Of a stretch of 64,000 bases of DNA, positions 1-11,536 are shown in pieces. Numbering within the stretch: the first letter of the stretch is position 1; each line of letters opens with the position of its first letter. The position numbers were made by a program, and so were the translations under genes. The notes beneath the pieces are model-generated. The model saw only the letters and a list, made by a program, of their open reading frames with translations, searched no databases and had not been told where the DNA came from. This DNA is from Viridothelium virens (Eukaryota > Ascomycota > Dothideomycetes > Trypetheliales > Trypetheliaceae). The stretch lies in contig ML991787.1 of NCBI GenBank assembly GCA_010094025.1, positions 124,001 through 188,000 of the forward strand, read 5' to 3'.

Positions 1-1251
1 GCCAGTGGCTTCAAATGCTGTACCAACGGTACCAACGCCTACATTTCCGCCTGATGAGGAGAAGTTGACATAGGCACCGATTGCCTGCTGTACATGCGGG
101 AGGTTGAGATAATCCTGGAAAAAGTTGTACGGAAATGGGTCTGGCATGAGTTCTCGCATGTCATATTCATCTCTGTTCAAAACGACATCGAACACATTTT
201 CCACTTCATTATAACAAAAATTGTCGGCAAAGTTGCAAATCTCATCAATTCCGCTGGAGGCACAGTAGTTGAGCTGGTCCAGACAATTGCCCGCTCCATA
301 CATACTGTTGTACATCATCTCTTTGACGGATTCATTGAAGAACGACTCCCCAACGTAGGGATTTCCAGGATAAACGGTATAATTGTAGTAAGCAGCATAT
401 TGTGCAATCGGATCGAACCAACCGTTGCCAACGCCGACAGACAAAAGCGAGATTTGATGTGCTCCCGAAATGTTCTTCGCGTTCTGCTGCTCAAAGTACT
501 CTGCCAGTTGTAAGCCAAAATGCCCGTGAGTAAAGAGGGTTTTCTTACCATTGAATATGGGACCATAGTGACCACCATAACTTTCCGTTGTGAAGTGAAA
601 TCCATGACTTGAGTACTGAGGGAAAGCTCCCATGAAACCTTGAAGTGTCTTCCACACATTTGGCGCTGCATTCACAGTGGAGTTCGCGGTTAGCGATAAA
701 TTAGCATAGGAGTACGTCCCACAGGTGCCGGCTGTCTGAGCATAGTCGGTGCATGTCCCGTTGGGTAAATTAATGATCTGGCCCGAGAGCGGATCTGTAT
801 ACCCGTTCACCGGTATTGAGTACGAGAAACCAACTTGCGTCGGCTCGTCAATATATAACATATTGCTGGCATTTGACCAGGAATACGGATTGTTGTAAAC
901 ATCGCCATTGTAGTCAATACCACATGGTCCATTCTCTTGAAAGAGCCCAATCATCGAGGACGAACCAGGTCCACCATTGATCCAGACCGTGAGAGGCGCA
1001 GTAGTCGGATCTTGATTTCGAGCTTCGAAAAACCACCAGAAGATGTGTTGGTTCTCATCCACGTCCGAGTACCCAGAATAACTCTTAACATTTGGATCCG
1101 TCTCGCAGATACCAGTTGGGACTTCTTTGTATCGTACTTGAATCCCAGCGTAGCCTTGCTTGGTCGTTAAATCATTTGGAGCTGGTACGAACTGAGCAAT
1201 ACTGGCAGGTACTGCTACCGCAGCCCAAATCGTAAGAAGAGATTGAAGCAT
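1..1251 (-). CDS. Serine carboxypeptidase (peptidase S10), 3' part cut by window edge
   Basis: The gene reads leftwards from an ATG at 1251 and leaves the window still open, so the C-terminus is missing. The N-terminus is a signal peptide (MLQSLLTIWAAVAVPASIAQ), indicating secretion or vacuolar routing. The substrate-binding motif WINGGPGSSS, the oxyanion/Cys region ENGPC and the nucleophile motif TESYGGHYGP are all visible. The catalytic Asp and His of the triad would lie beyond the edge. A 48-bp intron at 501-548 is inferred (donor GTAAGA, acceptor GGCAG). It is a multiple of three without a stop, so only the family alignment (PIFNEYFEQQN) argues for splicing. Many N-glycosylation sequons and paired cysteines fit an extracellular glycoprotein. 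The role is removal of C-terminal residues from peptides at acidic pH. Confidence 0.9.
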   Translation of the reverse strand, partial: MLQSLLTIWAAVAVPASIAQFVPAPNDLTTKQGYAGIQVRYKEVPTGICETDPNVKSYSGYSDVDENQHIFWWFFEARNQDPTTAPLTVWINGGPGSSSMIGLFQENGPCGIDYNGDVYNNPYSWSNASNMLYIDEPTQVGFSYSIPVNGYTDPLSGQIINLPNGTCTDYAQTAGTCGTYSYANLSLTANSTVNAAPNVWKTLQGFMGAFPQYSSHGFHFTTESYGGHYGPIFNGKKTLFTHGHFGLQLAEYFEQQNAKNISGAHQISLLSVGVGNGWFDPIAQYAAYYNYTVYPGNPYVGESFFNESVKEMMYNSMYGAGNCLDQLNYCASSGIDEICNFADNFCYNEVENVFDVVLNRDEYDMRELMPDPFPYNFFQDYLNLPHVQQAIGAYVNFSSSGGNVGVGTVGTAFEATG

Positions 1252-2422
1252 GGCTAGGGGAGCTGATTTGATTGAAGTAGGAGACGGAAAGCTTGGGAGT
1301 TCCAGCTTTGTGGGAACCCCATGATTTTAGTAGAGCAGCCATCAGAAACGGCCTTCCTCAAAAGTGAAAAGAATATTTTTTGACCCGTCGTCATTTTGCG
1401 GCAAGAATCCAGCCGTCCTGCCAGGGCACATGCAGATCGGCGGGGCCTTGAACAACAGGCCAATTGATATCAAGGCCAGGTAAAGTCCCGCATGGCCGGG
1501 CTGTAGGTAACGTCTGGACCGCGTGTGGATCCTTGCTCTGCGAGAACCCATCACACTGATAAGGCTTGCTTGGGGAGGAGTCGGAAAGAAGAAAGCGGCC
1601 CATGACGTATCTAGGCTCGTTGCGGCAGGTGCCGGGCTTTTTACGAGCCTGGAGGCTTATAAGTGCATTCGATGCGGTCATTATCATTGACTCACCGGCA
1701 AAGCTGTGCGTATTTTGGATTTGGCGCTGTGGGTATATTCCTCTCACTTTCTTTCCAAGATAATGTCGAGACGAACTGCCTTGAGCGATGGCGACAAGCC
1801 GCCTTGATTTTCCAATCAGACTTAATACGAGTCATGTCACGTGATATTGCTATGAATGCTGGTACGGAGTATATGGAGGCTCGTTACGACAAAAGGTTGA
1901 TCTCGCAGTTGCGATCAAATGCAAGGCTCCGTCACTCAAATTAGAGAGTGTAGTTCAAAGCAACGCGTGAACGCCATAGACTTGTTCTTTATCCGAAGTT
2001 GTTACGGAGGAGTGAGAGGTAGCTGTGAATGGGTTGGGTGTGGATCATTTTCGGCAAACTAAGCGAGGCGTCGGACTCATTCACTTCACTCCTTCACCCG
2101 ACTTACCCTTCTACTTCCTACTGCACCTTCACCTGTGCCGTAACGACATCACATCCACAGGACTCCGTACCCGACCTATACGCCAAAAGAATCGCTTGTA
2201 GCTTGCGGAGATTCAGATAGGCCACCTTTCTCGCAAGCACGCCTCTGAACCGTGCGCAAGGGGGTCAGCGAACCTGGTCTCCAACCCAGGCTTCCGCCAT
2301 CAACCTCATCAATACCAGCCGGCAATTGAAGGAGGAGCGCAATATTCATCGCTTCAGCCGAAAACGCACAGCCGAAGTCCTTCCCCAGCAAAGCAGAATC
2401 AGACAGTCTGCTCACGTCCAAG
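1252..2422. other. Intergenic region between divergent genes
   Basis: About 1.2 kb separates the carboxypeptidase start from the TFIIA start and should hold both promoters. I see a CCAAT at about 1811 and a palindromic TCACGTGA E-box at 1837-1844. The short open frames here (for example 2176-2481 on the minus strand) resemble no protein I recognise. Confidence 0.4.
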
Positions 2423-4012
2423 ATGTCGAACTCAGTCGTGGTTAGTTGCCATCGCGCTTCTGACAAGACATCGCAGACCAATCTAGGGACGTGGCTAATC
2501 GCAATATTTGCTGCCTAGGGAACCATCTATGCGAAAATTATTGCCGAGACGGCTGTTATGTCCCAGAATGACTTCGAGGAGTATGGTGTTGAGCAGCATA
2601 CCTTGCAGACTTTGCAAGAGGTTGGTGATATTTCCTTTGTCTGCGACCGAGCTTTTGCGTTTCCACGAGTATTTTTCGTTAATTCCGAGGTTCTGCACAT
2701 TATGTTTGCGACATTTCGACGGAGTTTCGATGGGCAGGTGTCCTGTTGAGCGTTGCACTGCCCGTTATATGGGTGTCGTGGCCGGCTGGCTGAGCGGAGC
2801 AAGCTGAGTCGGAGCGGGGTCTCAGAACAGCGGGAGCCGCTTTGTTTTTGGCTTTTTATGTCTTCGCCATCAGCCTGGTCTTGGCCCGTGCTTACGCTAA
2901 CCCAATCCCTGCCTTGCCCCAATCACGTTACTTTTTCTTGCCAGGCAGCAAACATTTTGCTTTTGCACCAATTCACAAGACTCGGACGGTCTTGCTAACT
3001 TTGGAGGCAGACGTGGCAGAAGAAGCTCTCTGCTCGTGCCATCGCTCAATTCCCATGGGACCCAGCTCCAACCCCCCCGGCACCGATCGCGAACCCACCC
3101 ACAGTCCCGTCGCAGCCGAGTCCAGTAAGTGCGCCACCGTCGGTTCCTCATAGCCAAGGCGACGTACGAGTCAAGACCGAGCCTGTATACGAGAATGGTT
3201 TATCTAGCTATCCAACGAATCCGTACTCAACCGGTGGCAACAATGTAAGCGCTCAACAGCGGGCGGCGCAACTACTACAACAGCAGTATGGCCAGCAGGC
3301 GAACGCATCTATAGGTGCTCTTCAACAGCAGAATCTCCAAATGCCCGGTCGTGCCCCTGGCGGGCCTCCGATCCATCGACAGCAGGGTGATCCAGCGTCC
3401 ACTCAGCAATACCTGCGCGAGCAAGAGCAAGTGCGTCAACAGCAGCGAGAAATTACCAATGCCCAGACCGATGGCGCTGGCGATGAACTACATGCTTGGA
3501 AGGCCCTTGTTGCCGAGAGGCGATCTGAACACAACATGATGCGCGCTCATGTCGAACAGCTCGCCCAAAAAATGGATTCAGGTCTTATGGTTCCTCTTAC
3601 CGAGCATACGAAATCGCAAGGCAAGAAACGCAAAGCTCTGAGTGTGATCGCCGCTCCTACGACCTGTCATACTGCCATTGCTCAGCTCGATGGGCCGGAC
3701 GACATCAAGGAGGAAGACGGTGAGAGGGAAGAGCTGGACGAAGATGCTATCAACTCTGATCTGGATGATTCTGATGACGGTCAGAATCAGGATGATGATG
3801 ACGATGAGGGCAATAGCGGTGAAGTCATGCTCTGCACCTACGACAAAGTGCAGCGCGTCAAGAACAAGTGGAAGTGCGTTCTCAAGGATGGCGTCCTTAC
3901 CACTGGTGGCAAGGAGTGAGTCAATGACTCCTCAATTCCTTCGTTGGTGACGCAGTACTAAGTCTGTCGCAGATATCTCTACCACAAAGCCCAGGGCGAG
4001 TTTGAGTGGTAG
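2423..4012 (+). CDS. TOA1: Transcription initiation factor IIA large subunit (TFIIA alpha/beta)
   Basis: TFIIA stabilises TBP on TATA promoters for RNA polymerase II. There are four exons: 2423-2440, 2519-2620, 3011-3915 and 3973-4012, giving 354 residues in frame. The N-terminal four-helix-bundle region is clear (VVGTIYAKIIAETAVMSQ, then NDFEEYGVEQHTLQTLQETW). It is followed by FPWDPAP, a Q/P-rich linker and a strongly acidic stretch (DDSDDGQNQDDDDDE). The C-terminal beta-barrel begins at VMLCTYDKVQRVKNKWKCVL and ends with the family terminus KAQGEFEW. The first coding exon is only 18 nt. The second intron (2621-3010) is 390 bp, long for this window, but its ends rejoin conserved residues exactly (LQE/TWQKKL) and CTAAC lies near the acceptor. 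The last intron (3916-3972) has TACTA. Confidence 0.95.
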
Positions 4013-4572
4013 GTGAAATTACTCATCTGGGCGCGCAGAACTTTACCACGCCACATTCCATCTTTACGACTAGATGAATCTCAGCACACTCTTTAATCGC
4101 CACGCGACCGTATATGCATGAATTGGAGTTGAAGACTTTTCACTGGCAATTTCCTGCACTGCTCATCAATTGTTTCTCTCATGCAAACGAAAGGAAAAAG
4201 ATCAAAAATAGGCGATGGAGGTTTATTTTCTTTGCCGCGCGACATACGTCGAATACCGAATACCGAATACCCGACGAGCTTCAGACTGCTAGCTCGCAAT
4301 TTGTGTTGTATTAGACAGAATCAAGCGCGGCGTAATACGTCATGACTTCTGCGCTTGTTTCCTCGTATGAGTCTTTTGAGTATAGAATTGTGAGACTGCG
4401 CAGCGGTTGACACAAAGCTCACACATTTCTTTTCAGTCGGGAGAGTTGAAGCAATCAATGAAGTCACTCAGTAGCAGCTACAGTATCTCTAGCTCTTGCA
4501 TGCACAATAAGAATTGAATCGCTCTCGTAACGCCTTGTCCCAATGATTCAGCGCCCAAAAGAACCATGTTGG
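4013..4572. other. Intergenic, tail-to-tail between TFIIA and Rad1
   Basis: The 560 bp hold both 3' ends. A perfect three-copy 7-bp tandem (GAATACC) lies at 4251-4271. No gene is seen. Confidence 0.5.
4251..4271. repeat. 7-bp tandem repeat, unit GAATACC x3
   Basis: Three perfect contiguous copies in the intergenic region downstream of TFIIA. Confidence 0.85.
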
Positions 4573-5905
4573 TCATTCGCTCTCCGTCTCCGCATCTTCT
4601 TCACCCTCTCCGTCGCTCGCATCCTCCTCCCCATCACTAATGAATGGCACAAAGCGAAAATCCACAAAACTTACTGCTGGCCCAGCGCCCCTGTTTCCCT
4701 CCACCCCACTTGCGCTCTCCACCTCAATCATAAACTGTAGACTCAGTACCCCCTGCTGATCGATCCTCACACTCACCTTCGTCGCCAGCTGCATCGCCCT
4801 CACCGCATTGCGAATCAAACTAAACTTATACGCCTGTCTGCACCCAGCCCCCTTCGCCACCTGAAACGTCTCAAGCAGAGGTTGCTGCACGTCCTGTGCC
4901 GCTGTACCTCCTCCTCCTCCTCCTCCTCCTCCTCCTCCAGCAGCCGTACCGCCCGCAAACGACGCACCCGCAGCACGAGGCGAAGAAGCCGCACGCGACT
5001 CCGCCGGCGTGCCAAACTCCACACTCGCACTCCCCAGCGGGCCCTCCGCCTCCAGCACCCACAACGGCGCGCGCGTTCCGCGCTCCCGCCGCGCCCGCAG
5101 CACGAGCCGCTCCGGATTCGTCGACGCGAGCTCCGTGAGGGCGTCGTGCAGGTACGCGCTGCGCAGGATGATCTTGAGGGCGAGGCGGTCGCGCGCGAAC
5201 GGGATCGTGGCTGTGCCTGCTCCTCTTCCTCCTCCTTCTTCTCCTGTGGAAGCATCGCCGCCGGAGACAGCGAGGGCGCTGCGCGAGCCTGGCTCGTATG
5301 TGGTTAGCTCGCAGGTGGTGCTGATGCCGGGTTCGGAGATGTGGATGCGGAGGGGGGCGCCTGGCGTGCTGTAGACGAGGCGGCAGAGGCCGGTGGAGGG
5401 GAGGCCGAGGAGGTGCGTGGAGAAGGCGGTGCGGGCGGGGAAGGTGCTGTTGTGGGTGTTGGTGTTGGTGGAGGGGTCGCGGGAGGAGTCGCGCGCGGAG
5501 CGGGGGTCGGTGAGGCCGAGGATTTGGAGGGTTTCGAGGAGGGCGGGGAGGGAGATTTCGAAGGGTGGGGGGTCGTGGTCAGGGAACGCATCGTCCTCGT
5601 TGTGGTCGGGGCGAGTAGATTGGGAGGGTAGGGTTGATGGAGGAGGAGGGTTGTATTTGTAGGATGTGAAGAGGGTATGTTCGAGGAATGCGAAACCTGG
5701 AACGATGAGCTGCCTAACACTCCGGACCTCTAAGAATTTTGCATATCGTACCTTCCATGACACCTGCCTCTTCCACGCTGAAACGAAGACCATCTTGTGT
5801 GATTTGAACTTGAGCAAAAGGAGCGAAATTGATGCATCTTAGAAGGAGGTAAAGCTGCCGAGCATTTGCAGTAACTGCGCGGAGGACAAAGTGTTCAGAC
5901 TCCAT
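4573..5905 (-). CDS. rad1: DNA damage checkpoint clamp subunit Rad1 (9-1-1 complex)
   Basis: Rad1 forms the PCNA-like Rad9-Rad1-Hus1 ring loaded at damaged DNA to activate ATR signalling. Two exons, 5752-5905 and 4573-5696, are joined across a 55-bp intron (5697-5751) to give 425 residues. The join restores the conserved segment SVEEAGVMEGFAFLEHTLFT. Before it come RQLYLLLRCINFAP and QVQITQDGLRF, typical of the first sliding-clamp domain. The Met at 5905 (MESEHFVLRAVTANARQ) is chosen because homologues start there; an in-frame ATG at 5953 would add 16 residues. The protein is longer than usual because of a low-complexity insert with about eleven consecutive Gly, encoded by a CCT tract at 4909-4940, and an acidic Asp/Glu C-tail. 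Codons across 4.9-5.7 kb are far more GC-rich than in the TFIIA gene next door. Confidence 0.92.
4909..4940. repeat. Trinucleotide (CCT)n microsatellite inside the Rad1 coding region
   Basis: A run of about ten CCT units on the + strand, read on the minus strand as GGA/GGC-type glycine codons. It sits in a poorly conserved loop and is likely length-variable. Confidence 0.8.
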
Positions 5906-8900
5906 GTTGATCGTGTTCTGCTTAGTGACTTCTCTTGACTGTCCAAATAACAATGGAGGATATGGACGATACTCTGAGGAGAGCAGCTTATTCGGGAGAG
6001 GAGCTTTGCAGGAGCGCTGAAGTTTATTCCATTGTTCACTATGATACAGTGTATTCCACGGCGTTTAAAAATATAAGTGCTCTTCTCAGACGTAGACCCC
6101 CACTGCGCAGATCATGTAAACTGCGCCAAATCTAGAAATTCTCAGATCGAAGTACCGTGGTGCGAAGAATTCGTTACTCACCCAAATGCAAGCGATGCTG
6201 GAACACCCAGGGCAGGTACGTTTATGAGAGACTGATCTAATCAATGATTAGCCTGGCGGGGAACCCTCAAATCGTTGTATATCGATCAGCATACTGAGGC
6301 CGAAAAGAGAGGTCAACACGAATGCTAACACGTCTGTTAGTCTCTGTCAATCGAGGTTGTCTCTCAGTAAACTTCACCAATAAGTAGTAGAGTAAACCCA
6401 ACGTAAAATTGGCTATCTCTGGAAACTGTGGGTTCATACGGGCTGGCAGAAGCTGCCTCCCAGAGATCGTGTATGGAAGAGGTCGACATCACAGCTCAAT
6501 GGCTGCAAGCTCGGGCGGGATGGAAAGCACTCGAGTAGGTTAGGTAGGTATTTGCAGGAGAACTCTACTTGGCCTCAAGTGGCCTAAACCGAGGTTTTGC
6601 CGTTCGGGATTCAAATTTAAATGTACATTCTGATTGACCCAGCGGCCGACTCTCATTGACTCGAAGATTTGTGAAATCCGCCTACTCTGCAGTGAGACAA
6701 ACTATGCTCCAGCACTGAGAAAGATAAGCGCAGCGAAAATGCGTTCTTCAGTTTCAATGGACTTCTGATCGAAAATCCCAAATTACCCCCGCTCTTACGC
6801 CTATGGTTTAGCAGCACGGCCAGTGGACAGCCAAGTCACTCTCATCTACACCCTTCGACTATGAAGTCGAGGCTCTTTGACACGCTCGTCGCCCGGAGTA
6901 CATCCTATGGGTTGTTCACAGCGCAACGTAGGATATCGAGTCACTCACTGTGGGCATGACAGTCGAAGTTGTATGCGAAACAACCTCTCCCTTCGCTGGC
7001 TTGCCGTCTGACTGGACAATGAGAGAGCAAAGATGATACCGCATGCAAAAGCACAAACTTATGGAGCAATCGCCCTAACCGATGAAATGGCGCAAGGCTG
7101 TGGGTAAGATCCTCAGATACGTGGCGTGCGTGGTACGCGTGGGTACATATGCGGCCGCAATATCGGCCGTAGATGCGCCGCTAATGTCTTCAAGTCAACA
7201 CACAGGATGACAGCATGGCGAAGCCAAAGTGAAATTCGTGCGCAAACCAAATGAGGCCTGGCTTGCGAGGCAAACCCGTGCCAAAGCAGATAAGCCGTGC
7301 AATGTGACGTCACTTCATTATTTCTGCTGCTGTTGATGCTGGATCGTTCAGGTCCGGGTTCCAGGTTACCACCACCATTTATCTCACCATGGGATTGCGG
7401 TTAAATTGTGACAGGCGGATTGTAAATCAGTGGGGCTCAGTCAAACGGACTAGATCGAGGTAAGCGAAGTGGCATGCCTTTGTCCCCATTGTGCTCTCAC
7501 TTCACGACCCTGCTGGTGCAAGAAGGAATAAACAGTCTGCTCGGCCTCGTCATACCTCATGGAACCTATCAACTTCCACATGGCGGTACAGCCTCTTACA
7601 CCTACTGCTTACAACGGCAAATGCTACCGAGGAAGCCGTGCAGCGTCGGAATTCATGATTAGAGTGGTTGTTCTGCCAAGCTGCATCAGCGTCGCATAGG
7701 GACTTGGCGTGAAAGCGGAACCAGAACGCACGTGAGATTGGAGCAAATCACAGCTGAGATATTGGTGCTGAACAGTGAAAAGGGAATGAGCTGATGAATA
7801 GCTAAGCAATAGGTAATGACCTTGGATTTGCAGGAAAATGCTGATATCGCCTCTGCATCTAAGGCTGTCCGTTGAAACCTCACAAACTTTTCTGGATGAA
7901 CTCCTTTGAGTAATCAATATGCTTCAGGCCTAACAAATCCGGGGGCCTTAGGGGTCATTCAGTCAGAGCTCTAGAACGCACCTGCACACATTCGTTCGTA
8001 TCAATGAGGGCCTGCTTGTCCGTTTCATCACGAAGCGAATTCAGAGAAGATCACCAATGTGGGGGAATGGAAGTAGAACGTACCTAGCAATGAGAGAACA
8101 TTAACTCATGAATCTCGCGAAGCCCATATTCTCATAGTCTCTCTCTACATACACCGTAGTGACTGTCCAAGATATGTATTTTGGGCGGTGAGCTCCACAA
8201 TGCAGGTCGGTGCACTAAGCAGTCGATGATCTTGTTGATGTTTCTGAAGAAAGGTGGGTTTATTTGAAGATCGTAAATGATTCCTCATATAGCAATTGAG
8301 GTCCTGATTTTGCGAAGGATTGGTAAATCGTTTAGCATCAGTTCTGATTCGCCTACCAATTCGTATCATCAATTTGTAAACAAGCCAATTGCAGGCGCTC
8401 TTCTCATTGGGGGCCCCGCTGTGAGTTGCCACAACGTTCTCAGACCCATGCATTCGGCTCGGAGGAGCCATGCAACTAACCAGGCCTAGCTTAGCAGGGT
8501 TAGGTAGTTTCTGAGCGTCAGCCGCATGGCCAGTGACTTCGATGGCTCGTCGGCCGAGGGACAGCGGATTGGAGTGCTCACTAGAGCATTTGGTCCATCA
8601 ACTTCTGCCTTTGCATACCGGTGCAGTGGGGTTTATGTCATTGGGGCGTACCAGAGAGACAGATGCGAGCCATCCTATCAAATAAGCTCATCTTGTCAAA
8701 TTGACGGTCGCAGTGTATGGGCAACTAGCCTATTTTCGGATTCTTATTTGCCCATAGCTCCAACGGGTTCAACGGATAGGAGTATGATAGCCGGAGGTCG
8801 ACTAAGCACATGGGGCCCAATGGGATTGGCTTGAAGGAACTGGTAGCTGGTGAGGCCAATCTTGGCATAGGGCAAATCTGCATCTCGAATGGTGAGACAT

Positions 8901-9666
8901 CCAATTATTTCCATGCACTGATGTCTAGGCACCACAGTTGAGATAGCTCTAGCATCCCGTACTACGCCGTATGGACCGAATTTGGACGGCGCGCTGATGG
9001 ATAGCGGAGAGTTATCGCGTCATCTCGAGAGCCAGCATCTTATCATATAGCTAGTTCACTGGGGAAACCCAATAGAGAAAGCCAATCATCAGCACCCTTC
9101 AGCCACATAGGAGCTGCGGACAGCAAGATGATGCAAATACCAATTCCAGTGTCAATCTGTCTTCAATACCATTACACGCTTTAGGCAAATAGGGTGCGAC
9201 CTAATGATCCAGCATTTTCGCTAAAACAGAAGCTTAGCTCAACTCTTCAGTCTATCTCAGCCTTGACGAGTAGGAAGAGTGATGGGCCAAATGTTTTTCT
9301 GCCTAGACCCGCGGTTGCATCGTTCGACAGCGGTGCCGTTGCAAGAGGATCCTAGCGAAGCTGAATAACAACATCGATTGGCCAATCGCTGAGTATAAGA
9401 CTCTGGCTCACGACTCTGCCACTCGGCCCGTTCCATCCCACCATGGTTCAAGGGATTGTGAAGACTTCACGATCCAGCTCGCAAGATCTTTCACTGCCAC
9501 GAGCTACATTGGGTTGACTAAGGTCATCATGAGCTCACCGGCATGGTATGCCCGCTTAACAGTCGGTGGACTTAATCGACCGAGGGGGGTTCCGGCTTAA
9601 AATGAACGACCCTCCTGTTACGAGTAGCCAGTTCAGTTGCCGTTTACCGTCGGAAAGATTCCACTC
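5906..9666. other. Long gene-free stretch (3.8 kb)
   Basis: Both strands carry many stops. The open frames are 60-110 codons, without known motifs or matching splice pairs. It contains the divergent promoters of rad1 and the Zn2Cys6 gene. I saw no tRNA cloverleaf, terminal repeat or transposase remnant, though very decayed repeats cannot be excluded by eye. Confidence 0.5.
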
Positions 9667-11536
9667 ATGGGTCGTGAGTCAAAGAAAAAGACCAAAACTT
9701 TCACGGTATTGTACACAGCCTCCCGTTGAATACGGGAACAAATCTCTAATACCAAGCGTAGGGCTGCTGGACCTGCCGAGCCAAGAAACGCAAATGTGAC
9801 GAAGCAGTTCCAAGCTGCAGCCAATGTCAAGATTCGGGAGACCAATGCGCAGGATACGGGGCCAAGCTTGCATGGGTTGGCCCCGATGACAAGCATCAAC
9901 CGTCTCGACGGCGATTAATTCGAAGTGGTAGGCCGATCGGATGGCAAAGACAGAAGTTTGATATACCACTCACACCGGATTTTAGAAACAACGTGGAGTG
10001 ACCGAGAGGTGTTAGATTCTGCAACAATTGATCGGTACCTAGCGCAGACAGACGAGCCAAGCAGAGCTGCCTCAGAAAACCCTGATGATGAGTTCGCTAT
10101 TAGCCCAACCTCGCCGTTCTCTGTCTTTCGGTCGTCAAGTGCCAGTCCACACCCTCAGGCTGGCCCATCGCACATTCAACCACGGATGATGGCCAGCTAC
10201 GCAGATCCGCTGCAGGACAAGCTAATCACCGACTCCTTGGACTTCTTACCGAGCCATTTTGTGAACCACGTGGGTCGGATACTAATGCCGTTTGAACATG
10301 AGCGCAATCCATGGCAAAAAACCATACCGCAAGTTGTGTTCCGACCCAGCACGACGAACGTCCAGAGTGCGGAACACAAATCTTTATACAACGCCGTCCT
10401 TGCGCTCGCAGCTACTCATCTGATCCAAAAAGGTGTTCCGAATAAGGAAGAGATGCAAGCCAAAGCGAGCACACATTACGGTATTGCAACCAATGAGCTG
10501 GTGAAAAGCATTCAAACCGGAAATCGGGACTACGGGACGTTTCTGGCAGCTGTGGTGACAATGATGATGATAGAGGTAGGCTTCGGATGCGAGCAAAAAT
10601 TTTTATCGCGCATCTGACGCAGCTTAGGTCTTTCGAGGTCAGTCAGGAAGCTGGAGAACTCACTTGCACGGGGCTTGGGATTTCATCCGTACGCGAGGCT
10701 CGACTGAACCTTGGGAATCCGACCTTCTGTCCATGGGGTTGACGCACGCTTGGTATACTTCTGCTATCATTTGTGACAGCAACGTTCTTTGCGTCCAGCC
10801 TTCCCCAAATGAAGCACAGCCTGAAGCACGAGTAAGATTTGAGCAGGCGCTTTTGAGAGGTATGGCCGACTGTGTGGTACTAGGTTTCACGCTGGGGGCA
10901 AATCCAACGATCATGAAATGTATTACGGAAATCCAACGTCTCAAACGCTTGCTCCAAACGAACGCCATCACAGTCGAGGACTTGGAACAGAAGAGTGAAG
11001 ATATAAGGTGCCGCCTCAATGAAGTGGGCTCTCCAGGAAATGGCTGGCTGCTTCCAACTACAGGTCTGACTGAGAAGTTTGCCGAATACCACATCAATGC
11101 ATTTAAGCACGCTGCATTCATTTACCTGGCACGCGAAACTCAAGACGCAGCTCCGTATATGCTCGAGGCACACGTGGCTGAGATATTCCGAAGTGTCGAC
11201 GCCTACTTCGAAGCTGGCGGTGAGAATTTTGCCGTTTGGCCTACTTTTGTTGCTGCCGCTGAGGCGTGCAGTGAGCAGCACATGGCGGCGGCGAGAAAAT
11301 GGCTCGAAGTGAGTTCATCGTCTCTGGAAACAAGGGTACCAAGAGCAGCGACTAACATAGAACAGAAAGCAAAGCAGGTCGGCATGGGAAACCGGGATCA
11401 TCTCGGCGCAATCCTCGAAGAAGTCTGGCGGCGAAGGTCTGTGGAATCGATGGTCTGTGGGCTGGAACCTTCCTTGATCACAATGGACTGGAAAGAAGTT
11501 ATGAGTGACCTTCAAATTGATGTATTACTGGTATGA
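9667..11536 (+). CDS. Zn2Cys6 (fungal binuclear zinc cluster) transcription factor
   Basis: This is a nuclear DNA-binding regulator of the group with an N-terminal zinc cluster and a C-terminal fungal-specific regulatory region. Five exons fit: 9667-9705, 9762-9927, 9986-10575, 10628-11308 and 11366-11536, totalling 548 residues. The start MGRESKKKTKTFT leads directly into the cluster GCWTCRAKKRKCDEAVPSC, completed by SQC and QCAGYG, so all six zinc cysteines are present. The middle domain (HKSLYNAVLALAATHLIQKG, then GAWDFIRTRG) and the end (KAKQVGMGNRDHLGAILEEV) match the fungal TF family. Introns at 9706-9761 and 11309-11365 have clear CTAAT/CTAAC branch sites. Intron 9928-9985 has a weak donor (GTAGGC) but is needed to keep frame; without it the zinc-cluster frame closes after ...DFRNNVE. 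The target genes cannot be told. Confidence 0.85.

Noticed and set aside
4815-5720. Several 60-140-codon open frames on both strands overlapping Rad1
   Set aside because: They are Arg/Ser/Pro-rich by-products of GC-rich coding DNA. The Rad1 frame alone has family conservation.
5906-9666. Possible decayed transposon or pseudogene in the 3.8 kb gap
   Set aside because: I found no terminal repeats, target-site duplications or protein remnants by eye; a computed repeat search would be needed to support it.
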